Positions 10,992-21,479 of a stretch of DNA of 64,000 nucleotides are shown here, piece after piece. Position 1 is the first letter of the stretch. Each line of letters opens with the position of its first letter. The translations under genes were made by a program, and so were the position numbers. A model generated the notes under the pieces. It had not been told where the DNA came from. It searched no databases and saw nothing but the letters and a program-made list of their open reading frames with translations. The stretch is taken from the NCBI GenBank assembly GCA_027422505.1, contig JAPQWV010000765.1, positions 1-64,000 on the forward strand, given 5' to 3'. This DNA is from Craterostigma plantagineum. Taxonomy: Eukaryota > Streptophyta > Magnoliopsida > Lamiales > Linderniaceae.

Positions 10992-11845
10992 CCATTTATG
11001 GGTCTTCTTTCCTCTTTCATGGGATGTCCTTTCTCCTTTCATGGGGTATTTTTCTCATCTCGTAGGAGCTTCTCATCTGACTTAAGACTTGTACCTCTCA
11101 AGTCAGATGAGAAGCCCGCCAACTGGCGGGGCGGGCGCGGGTAAGCCCGCCTTCTGGCGGGCCTGAGAAAGGGAGGCCCGCCCCGCCCCTTGGGCGGGCA
11201 GCGGGCCTGGCGGGCTTAGCCCGCCAGAAATTAAAAAAAAATAAAGAGAAAAAAATTAAAGAAAAAGAGGAAAAAAATAAAAAAAGAAGATTTTTATTTG
11301 GAAAGTACTTGTAATTTAATCCTAACTATTTAATAATAATTTATTTATTTTATTAAACTCAACTAAAGTTAATTCCAATTAGAATTATAATTACGAAATA
11401 TAAAAAATCTATATAAGTTATTTATAGATATATTAAATAATATAAAAAAATTAATTTTTTTTTAATATATGGCGGGCCTGCCCGCGGCCCGCGCGGGCTT
11501 GCCCGCCCAGGCCCGCCTTCTGGCGGGCCTAAAATTTTGAAGCCCGCCCCGCCACTTTGGCGGGGCGGGGCGGGCCGGCCCGCGGGCTTGAGCTTTTTTG
11601 ACAGCTCTAGGTACAAGCCCAAACAAGAAACACTACTCTTTGTTCGAGGAAAAAATGCATAGCTCTTATAGATATGAATTTGCTAGCCATCTTGCTATGG
11701 AGTTGTAGGTTCATTTTCGAAAATTGATTTGCGAGTAGTTCATTTTTTGTTTTTATTCGTCTGTGGTTAGATGTTCTTTCGACTCTGATGTTTGTATACG
11801 ATCGATGTAAACCAGAGAGACATTTTGGATTGTTTAACCCTTGTA
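10992..11845 (+). repeat. direct repeat copy 2, split by GC-rich insert
   Basis: 10992-11088 and 11608-11845 together reproduce copy 1 (9946-10264). They are separated by a GC-rich insertion. The two copies differ at few positions, so the duplication is relatively young. Confidence 0.8.
11089..11607. mobile_element. GC-rich hAT-like non-autonomous element, one end rearranged
   Basis: Two arms full of GCCCGCC/GGCGGGC words (11112-11230 and 11470-11590) enclose an AT-rich core (about 11230-11468). The right end read inward, TAGAGCTGTCAAAAAAGC, resembles hAT terminal repeats with GC-rich subterminal arms, and the adjoining GGTACAAG could be an 8-base target site. The left end does not show the matching terminal repeat. 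Instead it carries an inverted copy of the flanking host sequence (CTCATCTGACTT ... AAGTCAGATGAG). Class assignment is by resemblance only. Confidence 0.6.
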
Positions 11846-12057
11846 CCTATTTTTGTTAATGATACAAGTTATCGTTGAATAAAATAATAAATTCTCCCTT
11901 GTAGAGACTTCAAGAGTCGTGTAATAAGATTCTCTTCTCTGCTTTGCAGGTTCTAGTGCGATGCGACACATTTCATGAAGACAGCATTTCATTTTTACTG
12001 AGATTTAACAGAAAATAAATACGAAAAAAGAAGGGCTAACTTGATAATTTATCTGTG
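11846..12057. other. 3' flank of the RLPH2 pseudogene, no gene seen
   Basis: AT-rich sequence downstream of the phosphatase pseudogene; likely its 3' untranslated and intergenic part. No repeat or frame recognised. Confidence 0.4.
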
Positions 12058-13285
12058 TCAGAGCACCAATTTCTTCGAAGGCAAAATGATGGCAGCGACT
12101 GGATTATGCTCTAAACCGCCGCCTCGATCGATCACCAGCCTAAGGCCGTCGATGTGGACATTTCCATGGTGGCTGCTTAACACAATAGTTCGAGTCTTGC
12201 TCAGTTCCTATGAATAGGTAGCAGATTTTCGTTCGTTTTTTTTACACAATGCTGTAAGAAGAGAAAGGGATTCTAGCAAATCAAACCTCGGGTAAGTCCC
12301 AAACGTTCTTTCTTCCACTCAAAGTTTCGACCTTTGGAATCGTCGTGTCCTTAGCTTTCAGATAATTCAGTTGCTCCTCGACGTTCTTACCTTTCTCTAA
12401 GCCAGCGTGAACTGCTATGAGTTTACAGATTTGCAAGCCTTCTTCGGTTTCTATGGCAACATTATCCTAAACAAAGTCCCAAATGTTAATCAATTCAAAA
12501 GTTAGGCTACAAACGACTGGCAAATTCTTACAAGATTTTGGGTTTTGGATTTCGATAACTGACCTCTTCATGAACCCAAACCTCTTATGCTCATCAGGGA
12601 CAGCCTTAACCAAACCTTAGCAGATGCAAAGAACAATTAAGAAATCAAAAAACGAAGCAACGCAACAAACAATCCCAAATCACATTTCACGAAATCCCAA
12701 ACAGCCTTAATCAAACCTAAGCAGATGCAAAGAACGTCTAAGAAATCGAAAAACGATCCACGAGAATCATACCATACGATCCATGGGGAACGCCCTAGGA
12801 TTCAAAAGTGGGCCCAGCATCGTAGATCGAGCCCTGATACTCTGTGTTCTTCGCACGATTGAACCCAGACATCTTCCCAGCCCACCTCCTACCTTGGAGG
12901 TGCATATCCTCGTAACCATCGCCTCTATACCACCCTTCCCTCTCCTCGTTCACGGCGTACTCTTCCCACGTGTCCGCGAATGACGCGCCGCCGCGCGGGT
13001 CGGCAGAACGCCCAGGAACGCCGCGAATGCGAAGTCGTGGTTCCCGCACAAGAACACGTGGGACTGGTTGGGGTAATTGGAGGGAAGCGATATCAGGAAA
13101 TCGATGACTTCCTTGGTGTTTCTTCCTCGATCGCAGTAGTCGCCGAGGAAGATGATCAGCGCCGATTGGAAATCGGACGGGCCTATCGTGGATTCGAGGT
13201 TCGACCATAGAGATCGAAGCTTGGATATGTAGCCGTAGATGTCTCCTATTATTCAGCAGACGAGTCTTTGCGCGGTGGCGGCCAT
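12058..13285 (-). pseudogene. RLPH2: RLPH2-type (Rhizobiales-like) protein phosphatase pseudogene
   Basis: Plant PPP-family phosphatase that in Arabidopsis dephosphorylates phosphotyrosine. The start ATG is at 13285. Exon 1 holds the [24 protein letters not shown] and TWEEYAV...[18 protein letters not shown] segments. Later exons give KAVPDEHKRF (near 12590), [11 protein letters not shown]...[10 protein letters not shown] (about 12290-12475) and [16 protein letters not shown]...[11 protein letters not shown] ending at TGA 12058. Lesions: a TGA at 13253-13255 (codon 11); the metal-binding His of GDxHG is Tyr (codon 13235-13237); a frameshift near 13000 after GVLPTR; a TAG at 12795-12797 in place of the Tyr of FESYGVPHG; and SGHHG reads SSHHG. 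Clearly dead, but still easy to align. Confidence 0.92.
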
Positions 13286-13323
13286 TTTTTTTCCTTCTTA
13301 AGGTCTCTGTGTTGTTGATTGAG

Positions 13324-13332
13324 CTTTATATA
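13324..13332 (-). promoter_or_regulatory. TATA-like box upstream of RLPH2 pseudogene
   Basis: Reads TATATAAAG on the - strand, about 40 bases before the ATG at 13285, a plausible core-promoter position for a gene with a short leader. Confidence 0.45.
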
Positions 13333-13959
13333 GATTTCATAGGATGAAGAGACTTTTCGCTTTCTGATTTTGGCGGCTTTTGGTTGACAGATGTAAGAGG
13401 AACCAACCGTTCGTTATCTTACTTACGTTTATAGTCCAGTGCTTTAAATAGCGGGACAACGGGCGCGCGCGATCTCGAAAATTTAGACCAAAACGCGATG
13501 ATGCGCATAAAAAAAGCGTACGGCAGTGTATTATTATAGTACTGAGGTAGAGAGAGTCAGTGGTTGTGGGATGTCCCTTAGACGTTTGCAGAACAGATAT
13601 TCATTATAGTTTTCCAATTTTTTTCAAACTTTTTATTACTTTCACCTAAATCATTAAAAACGACTATTTAATGTTTCGAAAGGTTTGTGTTTTTCATCTT
13701 CTTTGGAAGTTGATACACTTAGCTTAGGGAGAGGTAGGACAAAAGTTGATCTTAGCCTTCACTTGTTAGAGAACCATTTTCATCATATTAAATAAGAAAC
13801 ACATTACTCATAGGAGAAAATGCATGGCAACGCTCTAATTTCGTAATATCGGGGCAATAAAGAGAAACGGTAATTAACAGTTTTTTAACTAACTGTTTTA
13901 CACAAGTAGCAGGTTCTTACTTCCTTTCTTCTTCCTCAGGTAATACAATTGATCAAACT
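13333..13959. other. intergenic stretch between RLPH2 and MRE11
   Basis: AT-rich spacer between the MRE11 stop and the RLPH2 promoter, both read leftward. It probably holds the MRE11 3' untranslated region. No repeat or frame recognised. Confidence 0.5.
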
Positions 13960-15949
13960 TTACCTTCTTAGGGCTCCATAGTTTCTTGTCACCTACAAAA
14001 TAAACGGTTATCAGCGCGGATTTTTCGCTACTGAGAGAGAGAGAGAGAGCTATTACCCGAGGTTGAGATTTAGTAACCTTTTTAGCCATATCATCGTCGT
14101 CATCTTCATCGTCATTTCTACTCGAAAGAAAACGATGAAGCGAAGATGATGAAGGAGAGTTGTCTGACTTTCTTCCCCTCTTTGAGGCTGTAGTAGAACC
14201 TCTACCACCTCTTCCCCTTGGAGCAGCTCTTTTCCTCCCCTTCCCTTGAAGTGCTTTCGAGTCATCCTTGCAAAGTTATAACAACATTTCTCACACTCAA
14301 TGTAGGTGTGTATTTAAGATTGGTTCTTTCTCTTTCTCTCTCTAAAAAACTTCCTCTGTAACAAACCAAACCCTAACACTATATCGCCGCCACCCATCGT
14401 CTCCTCTCTTTCACCTTCTCCAAGTCCTCCTTCCCTTCGCCCGCGTCCCCTTCTCGGTAGCTCGCTCCTCCCCCAACCTCTTGGAGGTTGGGGGAGCCTT
14501 GTTTTTAATTTCTTCCCTGTTTTTATTTTTATTTTATTTTTTTCAACCAAGCCCCGTCCACCTCCGCCAGTCAGGCTGCCCCGCCTCCCACCGCGGTCGG
14601 CTTCCCACCAGCTACCCGCCCCGCCTGCAGCGGTCGTTCCGTCGCACCTGCCGTCCCCTCCAGCCCGCCATGCCACCCCCACCGTCTGCAGTCGCCGCCG
14701 GTCGCCGCTGAACTGCGGTCCACCGCCTACGCTCGCAGCCATCTCCGCCTCCGCCAACCTCCGCCTTTGCCCGGCCGCGACCACCCCAAAGCCCAGCTCG
14801 GCAAGGGCAGCCGCCCGCCGGCCGCTGCCCACCCACCGCCCGTTGCCCGCCGCCCGCCCTCGCCACTGCCTCGAGTTTTCCCGTTGTGGGACCTCGTCTC
14901 TCCCGACCCTCGGGTCGAGAGCCTTTTCTCCCTTCGTGGAGCTTTCAGTCCGATGAAAACAAAATCCAGAAGTCGAAGATTAAGTTAAAGTGAAGAGTAT
15001 AGTAGATTTAGCTTAATCGCTTCTTCTGTTATAGGTTCTTTAGTTCTTGGTCGTTGATAATGGTGTTCTGTTTTCTGTCGTTTTTTGTCACCTGTTGACC
15101 ATTTTCTCCCAATGCTGGGAGTGTTTGTTTCCCCTTGTGGGATTGTTTTTGGTCCTTTGTGAGCCTTTGTTCTCCCGGTTGACGATGTACCGGTGAGACC
15201 CCTTGGGCTATTTAGCCTTGTACCTTTTATTATTAATGCAACTATCGTTTTGGAAAAAAAAATGTAGGTGTGTATTTCGAGAGATAAATTTACATACCGA
15301 GCTGTCTGCAATATCATTAACATCTATTCTAGCCGTTTCGTCATTCGAGTCTGAATCCACGTCATCCTCGCTGACAGCAATGCTTTGAATGAAGCTGCTG
15401 CAGCAATCGAAGCAGGCCTACTACACACAGAGAGAGAGAGAGAGAGAGAGAGTTTATTAGAAAAATCATATGCCATTTATCGATAAAAAGTCAGAAAAAC
15501 TTATTGATGGCAATAACTACGGTAAGTAAAACAGACGATCTATTGAAGCCAGGGTCAGATATGTCGACTGGTGGACCTTCCACTGTTACCAAAATGACTT
15601 TACTACAAAAGATATTCAGTTCACAAACTACTGTTTTTCTCAGGAATGAGGCTGCAATAGATGTTAAACGCAATAGAAGTTAAACGGTAAACTGACCTTT
15701 GAGATTGACGAAAACCCGTTGTTGCATCTAATGTAGTCTGCTTCAGTTTAGTCGAAGTTCTGCCTCTGCCCCTTCCTCGTCCAGCAGTCTTAGCAGTTTT
15801 GGAGGTTTCACGAGAGGACCGAAAAGATTGAGAAGGGTCTCCTCGGCCTTTTTTGGTAGTAGGATTTGAGCGAGAGAATAAAGCGGCGTCTTCATCATCA
15901 CTGAATGAGACAGCACTTGCTGCTTCAGCAGTTTCATTTCCGGCATTCT
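13960..15949 (-). pseudogene. MRE11: MRE11 acidic/GR-rich C-terminal exons
   Basis: Exon about 15697-15949 (KNAGNETAEAASAVSFSDDE, then GRGRGRGRTSTKLKQTTLDA), exon 15298-15417 (RPASIAAAASFK, then SEDDVDSDSNDETARIDVND in the next frame), exon 14057-14266 (DDSKALQGKGRKRAAPRGRG to MAKKVTKSQPR) and exon 13960-13992 (VTRNYGALRR, stop). Exon 15298-15417 is one base short of keeping frame; the change lies where TTCAAAGC stands for the expected TTCAAAAGC (about 15385). The glycine/arginine-rich stretch matches the methylated GAR-type tail known in MRE11. The intron between 14266 and 15298 holds a retroposon. Confidence 0.9.
14316..15260 (+). mobile_element. non-LTR retroposon (LINE-like derivative) in MRE11 intron
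   Basis: A 17-base target duplication AATGTAGGTGTGTATTT lies at 14299-14315 and 15261-15277, and the right end finishes in a run of A directly before it. This is the signature of target-primed reverse transcription. The 945-bp body has a CT/GC-rich leader (14330-14880) and a 3' tail ending TTATTATTAATGCAAC...GG(A)n, like a LINE 3' end. It has no reverse transcriptase, so it is a leader-plus-tail deletion derivative or an unrelated short retroposon. A strong hairpin sits at about 14468-14496. Confidence 0.8.
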
Positions 15950-16038
15950 TTAACTTTAATGAGTGACTTCAATTAGTTGATTATACACCTTCAGAAAACA
16001 TCCTTAACGCATAGGCAATGAAATAGTTGCATCAATAC

Positions 16039-17256
16039 CTTGGCCACTAGGAGGGAATTGTTGGGCTTCTTTGAGCTTTGATGCTCGTTCCTTCACACGC
16101 TCCTGCATGTGTCAAGTATTGAAAAAGATGACATAAAGATTGAAGTGACAGCAGATCTCCAAGAAAAAAGGGTCTTGAGAAGATAGGGAAAAGGTATTAT
16201 TGCCTCTAAGCACTCTCCGACTTTGACAATGATGTCATCCTCTTCATACTTGTGAACATCTGGATCTTGAACGATTTTATTCTGTTAAAAAAAAGTAGAA
16301 CTTTGATTAATAGCATGCCTCTGGGATAATTGAGTGTCAACATTCAAACAAATATTCTCGTGCGGAGAACAGATATAAACGTCCAATACGTATGTAAAGT
16401 ATGGCGCAAACTGATCACTTACGCGAGTTTCACGAAGGTTATATTGCAAACAAGCATGAAAGGCCATTTTGTCATCCTTATTAACAAAATCGTGCAAGTC
16501 ATCAACAGGGAGTATCTCCATCTTCAGAAAGAACAATTCAACATATATCCAGATTAGATTAATAAAAATAATCAAGATTTTCACCGTCATAACAAAGTAC
16601 TGCTCGAATATACGTTATTTATTAGATAGCCAAGTTGAATAATATTTGAAGTTTAGAAGAACTGGGTTAGGGCCCTAAAGCACGTTTAGGCACCGGCTCA
16701 CTATTTGTAAAAAAACAAATAAATGATGCTTACTTGAGAAGAAATTACAAACCTTACCAGATTACTTTCAGCAACTAAAGCTTCAATGTTCTGCTGATTC
16801 AGTTCTTCAAGTCGAAGGCGGTCAGAATCATCAATTTTACCTCCTGCAAAACAAACATTTATTCTATCTACAGGACACCAAAAGCATCCAGAAATAAGTA
16901 TCATCCACAGAAGGTGAAATTTCCTATAAAAAGATCACCTTCAGTGCGACCTTTACGTGATGCTTTAGAAAATATAAGAATGTCATGAGGATTTGCAACC
17001 TACAATGCCAAGTAATTTTTCGCTAGTCCAAGAAAAGTGTTTGTGCTTGAGCGCTTCTAATTTGGTAAGGATGGAGGAAAAGGATCATATTGGTACCTTC
17101 CCCACATATTTTTGTCCGAATCTTTGTGGATCTATAGTCATAAATCCGGAATAATCCACCTTTTGAATTAATCAGAAGATGGATTTTAAATTCGGAAGTG
17201 TGAAAACCCAAAAAAAAAAAAAGTTGCCAAAAGATAAAAGCAAAACACAGATCACC
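16039..17256 (-). pseudogene. MRE11: MRE11 middle exons (DNA-binding/C-terminal half)
   Basis: Exons: the left half of the interrupted exon (17256 up to about 17303, ELKLPLIRVK), 17097-17159 (VDYSGFMTIDPQRFGQKYVG), 16939-16999 (VANPHDILIFSKASRKGRTE), 16758-16843 (DRLRLEELNQQNIEALVAES), 16423-16521 (MEILPVDDLHDFVNKDDKMA), 16204-16281 (VHKYEEDDIIVKVGECLE) and 16039-16102 (ERVKERASKLKEAQQFPPSG). Splice sites are standard except the donor after ...GECLE, which reads GAG|GCAATA, a rare GC type or a mutated GT. The segment VDDL-HDF is four residues shorter than the Arabidopsis form. Confidence 0.9.
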
Positions 17257-18395
17257 TTGACTCGAATCAAGGGAAGTTTGAGCTCTGATTTTTCAATAGC
17301 TTTTTAGGGGCATTTCCAAATCAGGTCCCATCGAAACTTTGGTTTTGAGTTCAGATCCTTCTCGGATGAAATATAGGTTTAAGGACCAACATTAGATAAA
17401 ATTCAAATTAAAGGGCATAAAGTATGATTTGACGAAAATGCCCTTTTAGGTGTTATATAAAAAGGTATGTATTGCTATTATTCTGTTACGAGATGTTATT
17501 CAAATGGTATCAATCGACAAAACTATTTCAATGATCGATTTGCCGTAAATTTTCGAGCATACCAGGCACAAAATCAAGTTTGATGTGTACTCGATGATCT
17601 CAATGATATTTACGTCGTCAGATTTAAGATCCGTGAGGAATAATTTAGAAATTCATTTACGCAAATTACATAAATCTAGCATATTTTTGGTCAAAATTAA
17701 AGCTAATATGCATAAATTCGAGAGACCCATACCTTGGAAATTACGTCGCGCCTAGTGGTCCCTCAATCGTTCGTCCATCAAGACGAAATGAAAGTGAAAT
17801 CGCCAGTAGTTTAGATGAGTGTTCGTTATGTGGTATCAGAAAGGCGTAAGTGGTATAGTTTCCATAAGGTTCGGTACAGTAGTGGCGTAAAGTGATATAG
17901 TTACGATAAGAAGCGTTACTCAAACTGGTACGAGATATTATTCTAATTTGGTATTAATTTTATATAATGAGGTACTAAAACAGAGTAAAAAGGTATAATA
18001 CAAGCGTAAAGTGGTATCGCAACGATAAGAAGCGTTACTCACTCGAACTGGTACGATATATTACTTATTCTCATTTTGGTATTAATTTTGTAAGATGTAG
18101 TACAAAAATAGCGTCAAGTGGTATAATAGAGGCGTAAAGTGGTATAGCGACGATAACTATTACTTATTCTCATTTGGTATTAGTTTTATAAGATGGTACT
18201 AAAACAGAGTAAAGTGGTATAATAGAGGCGTAAACTGGTATAGCAAGTCACGCTGTGTTGGGCGGGAAAGCTGAATCTTTGTATTATTTTGGGTGGGAAC
18301 TTTATGTAGTATATATTCATGTAATAATGTGGTACCAGAAATGTAAGATGTGTTACAGATTACTGTTTACGCATTGGTGTATATTTACATGATCA

Positions 18396-20720
18396 AAACC
18401 TCATTACTTGACTAGTTGCATCTTATTTGCTAACAAAATCAAGGAACTTGGTGGTTTAATACATCAAATAATATATTTCCATGATTTTATTCTTCTACAA
18501 CCGAGAAAAGCAACTTTTATTTACGAAATTATTCGAACCATTAATATGGTACAGATAACATATTATCTAGTATCAGTACGACTTAATGTGGTATCGTTTC
18601 GTAATGTATTGTTACCAGGATAGTATAAATGGTTACCAAAATATTTACAAGTGGTACAATTTACATGTGATGTGGTATCATATAAAAATGGTGAGACCAT
18701 ATTCATTGACGGATCATGAAGCTTCTGGAATGTTCCTTATTTTTTGTTATGAATGGAGTATAAACTGGTACGACATTATGCTGAAGTGGTATATTTTACA
18801 TGTGTCTTGGTATAGGACAAATATGGATCCATATTCATTGACGGATCATGAAGCTTCTGGAATATTCTTTATTTTCAGAGAATATATGTCATTTGGCAGG
18901 GTGCGAATGGGAAGGGATAGCATTTATTTTCAGAGTATATGTCATTTGGAAGGTTGTGGAATATTCTTCATTTCGGCAGGTACCCGTTGGGGAGGAAGTG
19001 GTATGATTTGGCGAGGATCTGGTATCATTTGGGGAGGAACTGGTACCATTTGGGGAGTAAGTGGTACGATTTGGAGAGGTAGTGGTACCATTTGGGAGGT
19101 AGTGGTACTGTTTAACCAGAAACTTTTATGTAGTATATATTCCTGTAATAATGTGGTACCAGAAACACTTTATGTGTTACAGATTGCGGTTTACGCGCTA
19201 GGGTTTCCAGTTTTTTGGTATAGAGTATCGGATCTTATGGTAAACTGTTTCGGGGTTACGATTAAAGGTTTATTGTCGTAAGATTTATTCTATGATTGAT
19301 GTATAATGTTGTTTAGGATACATTCGTTGTTATTCATAATGGTATATATCAATGTGATGTAAATATAGTTGTCTACATTTGCATTGGTATACAATTCACA
19401 TGATCAAAACATCATTACTTGACTACTTATATCATATTTGCATAAAACGTAACAAAATCAAGGAACTTCGTGGATTATACATCAAATCATATATTTCCAT
19501 GATTTTTATTCCTCCACAACCGAAAAAAACAACTTTTATTTACAAAATTATTCGATCCATTAATATGGTACATATAACATATTATCTAGTATCAGTACGA
19601 CTTAATGTGGTATCATTTCATAATGTATTGTTACCAGGATAGTATAAAATGTTACCAAAATATTATCAAGTAGTATAATTTACATGTGATGTGGTATCAT
19701 ATAAAGATGGAGAGACCATATTCACTGACGGCCTTCTGGAATGTTCTTATTTTTTGTTATGAATGTAGTATAAATTGGTACTAAAATACGCTGAAGTGGT
19801 ATAATTTACATGTGATGTGGTATTATATAAAGATGGAGACAGTTTGACGGCCCATGAAGCTTCTGGAATGTTCTTTATTTTCTGTTATGAATGGCATATA
19901 AATTGGTACCAGATTACGCTGAAGTGGTATAGTTTACATGTGTTTTGGTATGGTATAAATATTGATCCATATCCATTGACGGATCATGAAGCTTCTGGAA
20001 TGTTCTTTATTTTCTGTTATGAATGGCGTATAAATTGGTACAAGTATAGTATAAAGTGGTATAACTTACATGAGTGTTGGTATGATATAAATATGACGAA
20101 GCAGGTTTGAGGAGCATGAAGCTTCTGGAATGATCCCTTTTTTTTTGGTATGATTGGAGTATGAAGTGGTACAAAACAATGCTAAAGTGGTATAACTTAC
20201 ATGTGATTTGGTATGGTATAAATATGACGAAACATGTTTGACGGAGTATGAAGCTCCTGAAATGTTCTTATTTTTTTGTTATGAATAGAGTATAAATTGG
20301 TACGAAACTACACTGAAGTGGTATAATTTACATGTAATGTGGTACTATATAAAGCTGGTGACGGTTTGACGGCCCTTGAAGCTTCTGGAATGTTCTTATT
20401 TTTTGTTACGAATGGAGTATAAATTGGTACCAAAATATTATTAAATGGTACAATTTACATGTGATGTGGTATTGTATAAAGATGGAGACCGTAATAGGCC
20501 GATGAAACTTCTGGAATGTTTCTATTTTCTGTTACGAGTGGAGTATAAATTGGTACCACTATATACTTAAGTGGTATAATTTACATATGATGTGGTATTT
20601 TATAGCTGATACGGTAATAGGCCCATGGAGCTGAAATGTTCTTATTTTTTTGTTACGAATGGAGTATAATTGTTACCAGAATATTATTAAGTGGTATGAT
20701 TTACATGTGATGTGGTATGA
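18396..20720. repeat. satellite-like array (about 130-bp unit) in the transposon
   Basis: The marker GAAGCTTCTGGAATGTTC recurs at 18718, 18850, 19856, 19988, 20118, 20250, 20378 and 20504, with diverged copies near 19733 and 20626, mostly 126-132 bp apart. Each unit also has an AAGTGGTATAATTTACATG box and a GATGTGGTAT box. A segment at about 18396-18690 repeats at about 19390-19710, so the array also grew in steps of about 1 kb. An 18-base repeat (TGGTACCATTTGGGGAGG and variants) fills 18988-19115. Confidence 0.85.
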
Positions 20721-21060
20721 AAATAGAACTAGTTCAAAACTCAAAAAACAGAAGCAGAACCATCATTCGACACACCAAAAGTGTTAAACACAGTCAAAAC
20801 ACAAGCAGGTCCATCATTCGACGCTGTTCTTCTTCCCAACAACTTTCTTCTCCTTCTTCCAGTCACTTTCTTGGCGATCGACGGAATTCTTCTTCGGAAC
20901 CATCGCAGGATTCGTTAATCAAGTGTCGGAATCGGTCGGGTTTCGTCGATTAAGGTTTCAGATCGGTAGAAAATTCTTTGGGTTTTCTCGATTAAGGCAG
21001 GAAATGTTTAGGGTTTGTGGTTCTGAAAATCGATTTTTAGTCTCAGCATCGTATTACAGA
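20717..21060 (+). other. non-repetitive core of the transposon, possible captured sequence
   Basis: Between the long array and the inverted TACCACTT words lies a stretch without GTGGTA words: AAACACAG-type repeats (CATCATTCGAC twice), a CT-rich segment, GGCGATCGACGGAATTC, and several GATTAAGG/TCGATTAAG copies. It has the look of a gene leader/first exon (open frame of 78 codons starting at 20717), but I recognise no protein. Pack-type elements often carry such fragments. Confidence 0.4.
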
Positions 21061-21479
21061 TTATTTTTTTAATACCACTTCAATCAGAATAAATACCACT
21101 AAAATAGATTTATATACCACTTAATAACACGTGAAGATTTAGGTCTAAAAAGGTTGGTATAATTTCCGAAGAAAGTAAGGGTAAAAGAGGCTTTTCAATC
21201 TGAATGGGGTCCTTCTCCCTATTTAAAATATAAAGAGGGCCTGAAATCTACTTGAAATTGTTAAAGGGGCTGACATATAATTAGCCCTTTTTAATAGCCC
21301 TTTGATTAGACTTCTCTATCAAATTTCTAACCTGCATCAATACAGGGACACGACGATAAATTCTTAAATGTTTTTACAAACTGGTGTGCCCAAATACATA
21401 ATAAGAAAAAAGAAACTATATTTACTTCAGATTGGGAATCAGAATGAAGAGAAAAAACGAAAGAATATATCAGACACAC

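Larger units (their letters stand above)
17304..21292. mobile_element. Mutator-like non-autonomous transposon inside an MRE11 exon
   Basis: A 3989-bp insert between two halves of one MRE11 exon. The flanks AATAGCTTT (17295-17303) and AATAGCCCT (21293-21301) agree at 7 of 9 positions, as an old 9-base target duplication would. The ends are imperfect inverted repeats: left inward TTAGGGGCATTTCCAAATCA, right inward AGGGCTAATTATATGTCAG, then GGTCCC or GCCCC. The interior is a long array of GTGGTAT/TGGTAC words, mostly one orientation on the left (17880-20720) and TACCACTT near the right (21070-21125). No transposase is seen. The same end sequences and array words occur at 46394-47389. Superfamily is inferred from the 9-base duplication and end structure. 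Confidence 0.7.

Noticed and set aside
14314..14988. GC-rich open frames of 70-170 codons
   Set aside because: They fall inside the retroposon leader, are Ala/Gly/Arg/Pro-rich in several frames at once, and lack any domain.
18586..19281. 231-codon open frame
   Set aside because: Translation of GTGGTA word arrays and minisatellite in the transposon; repeats are not in multiples that suggest a protein, and frames around it are closed.
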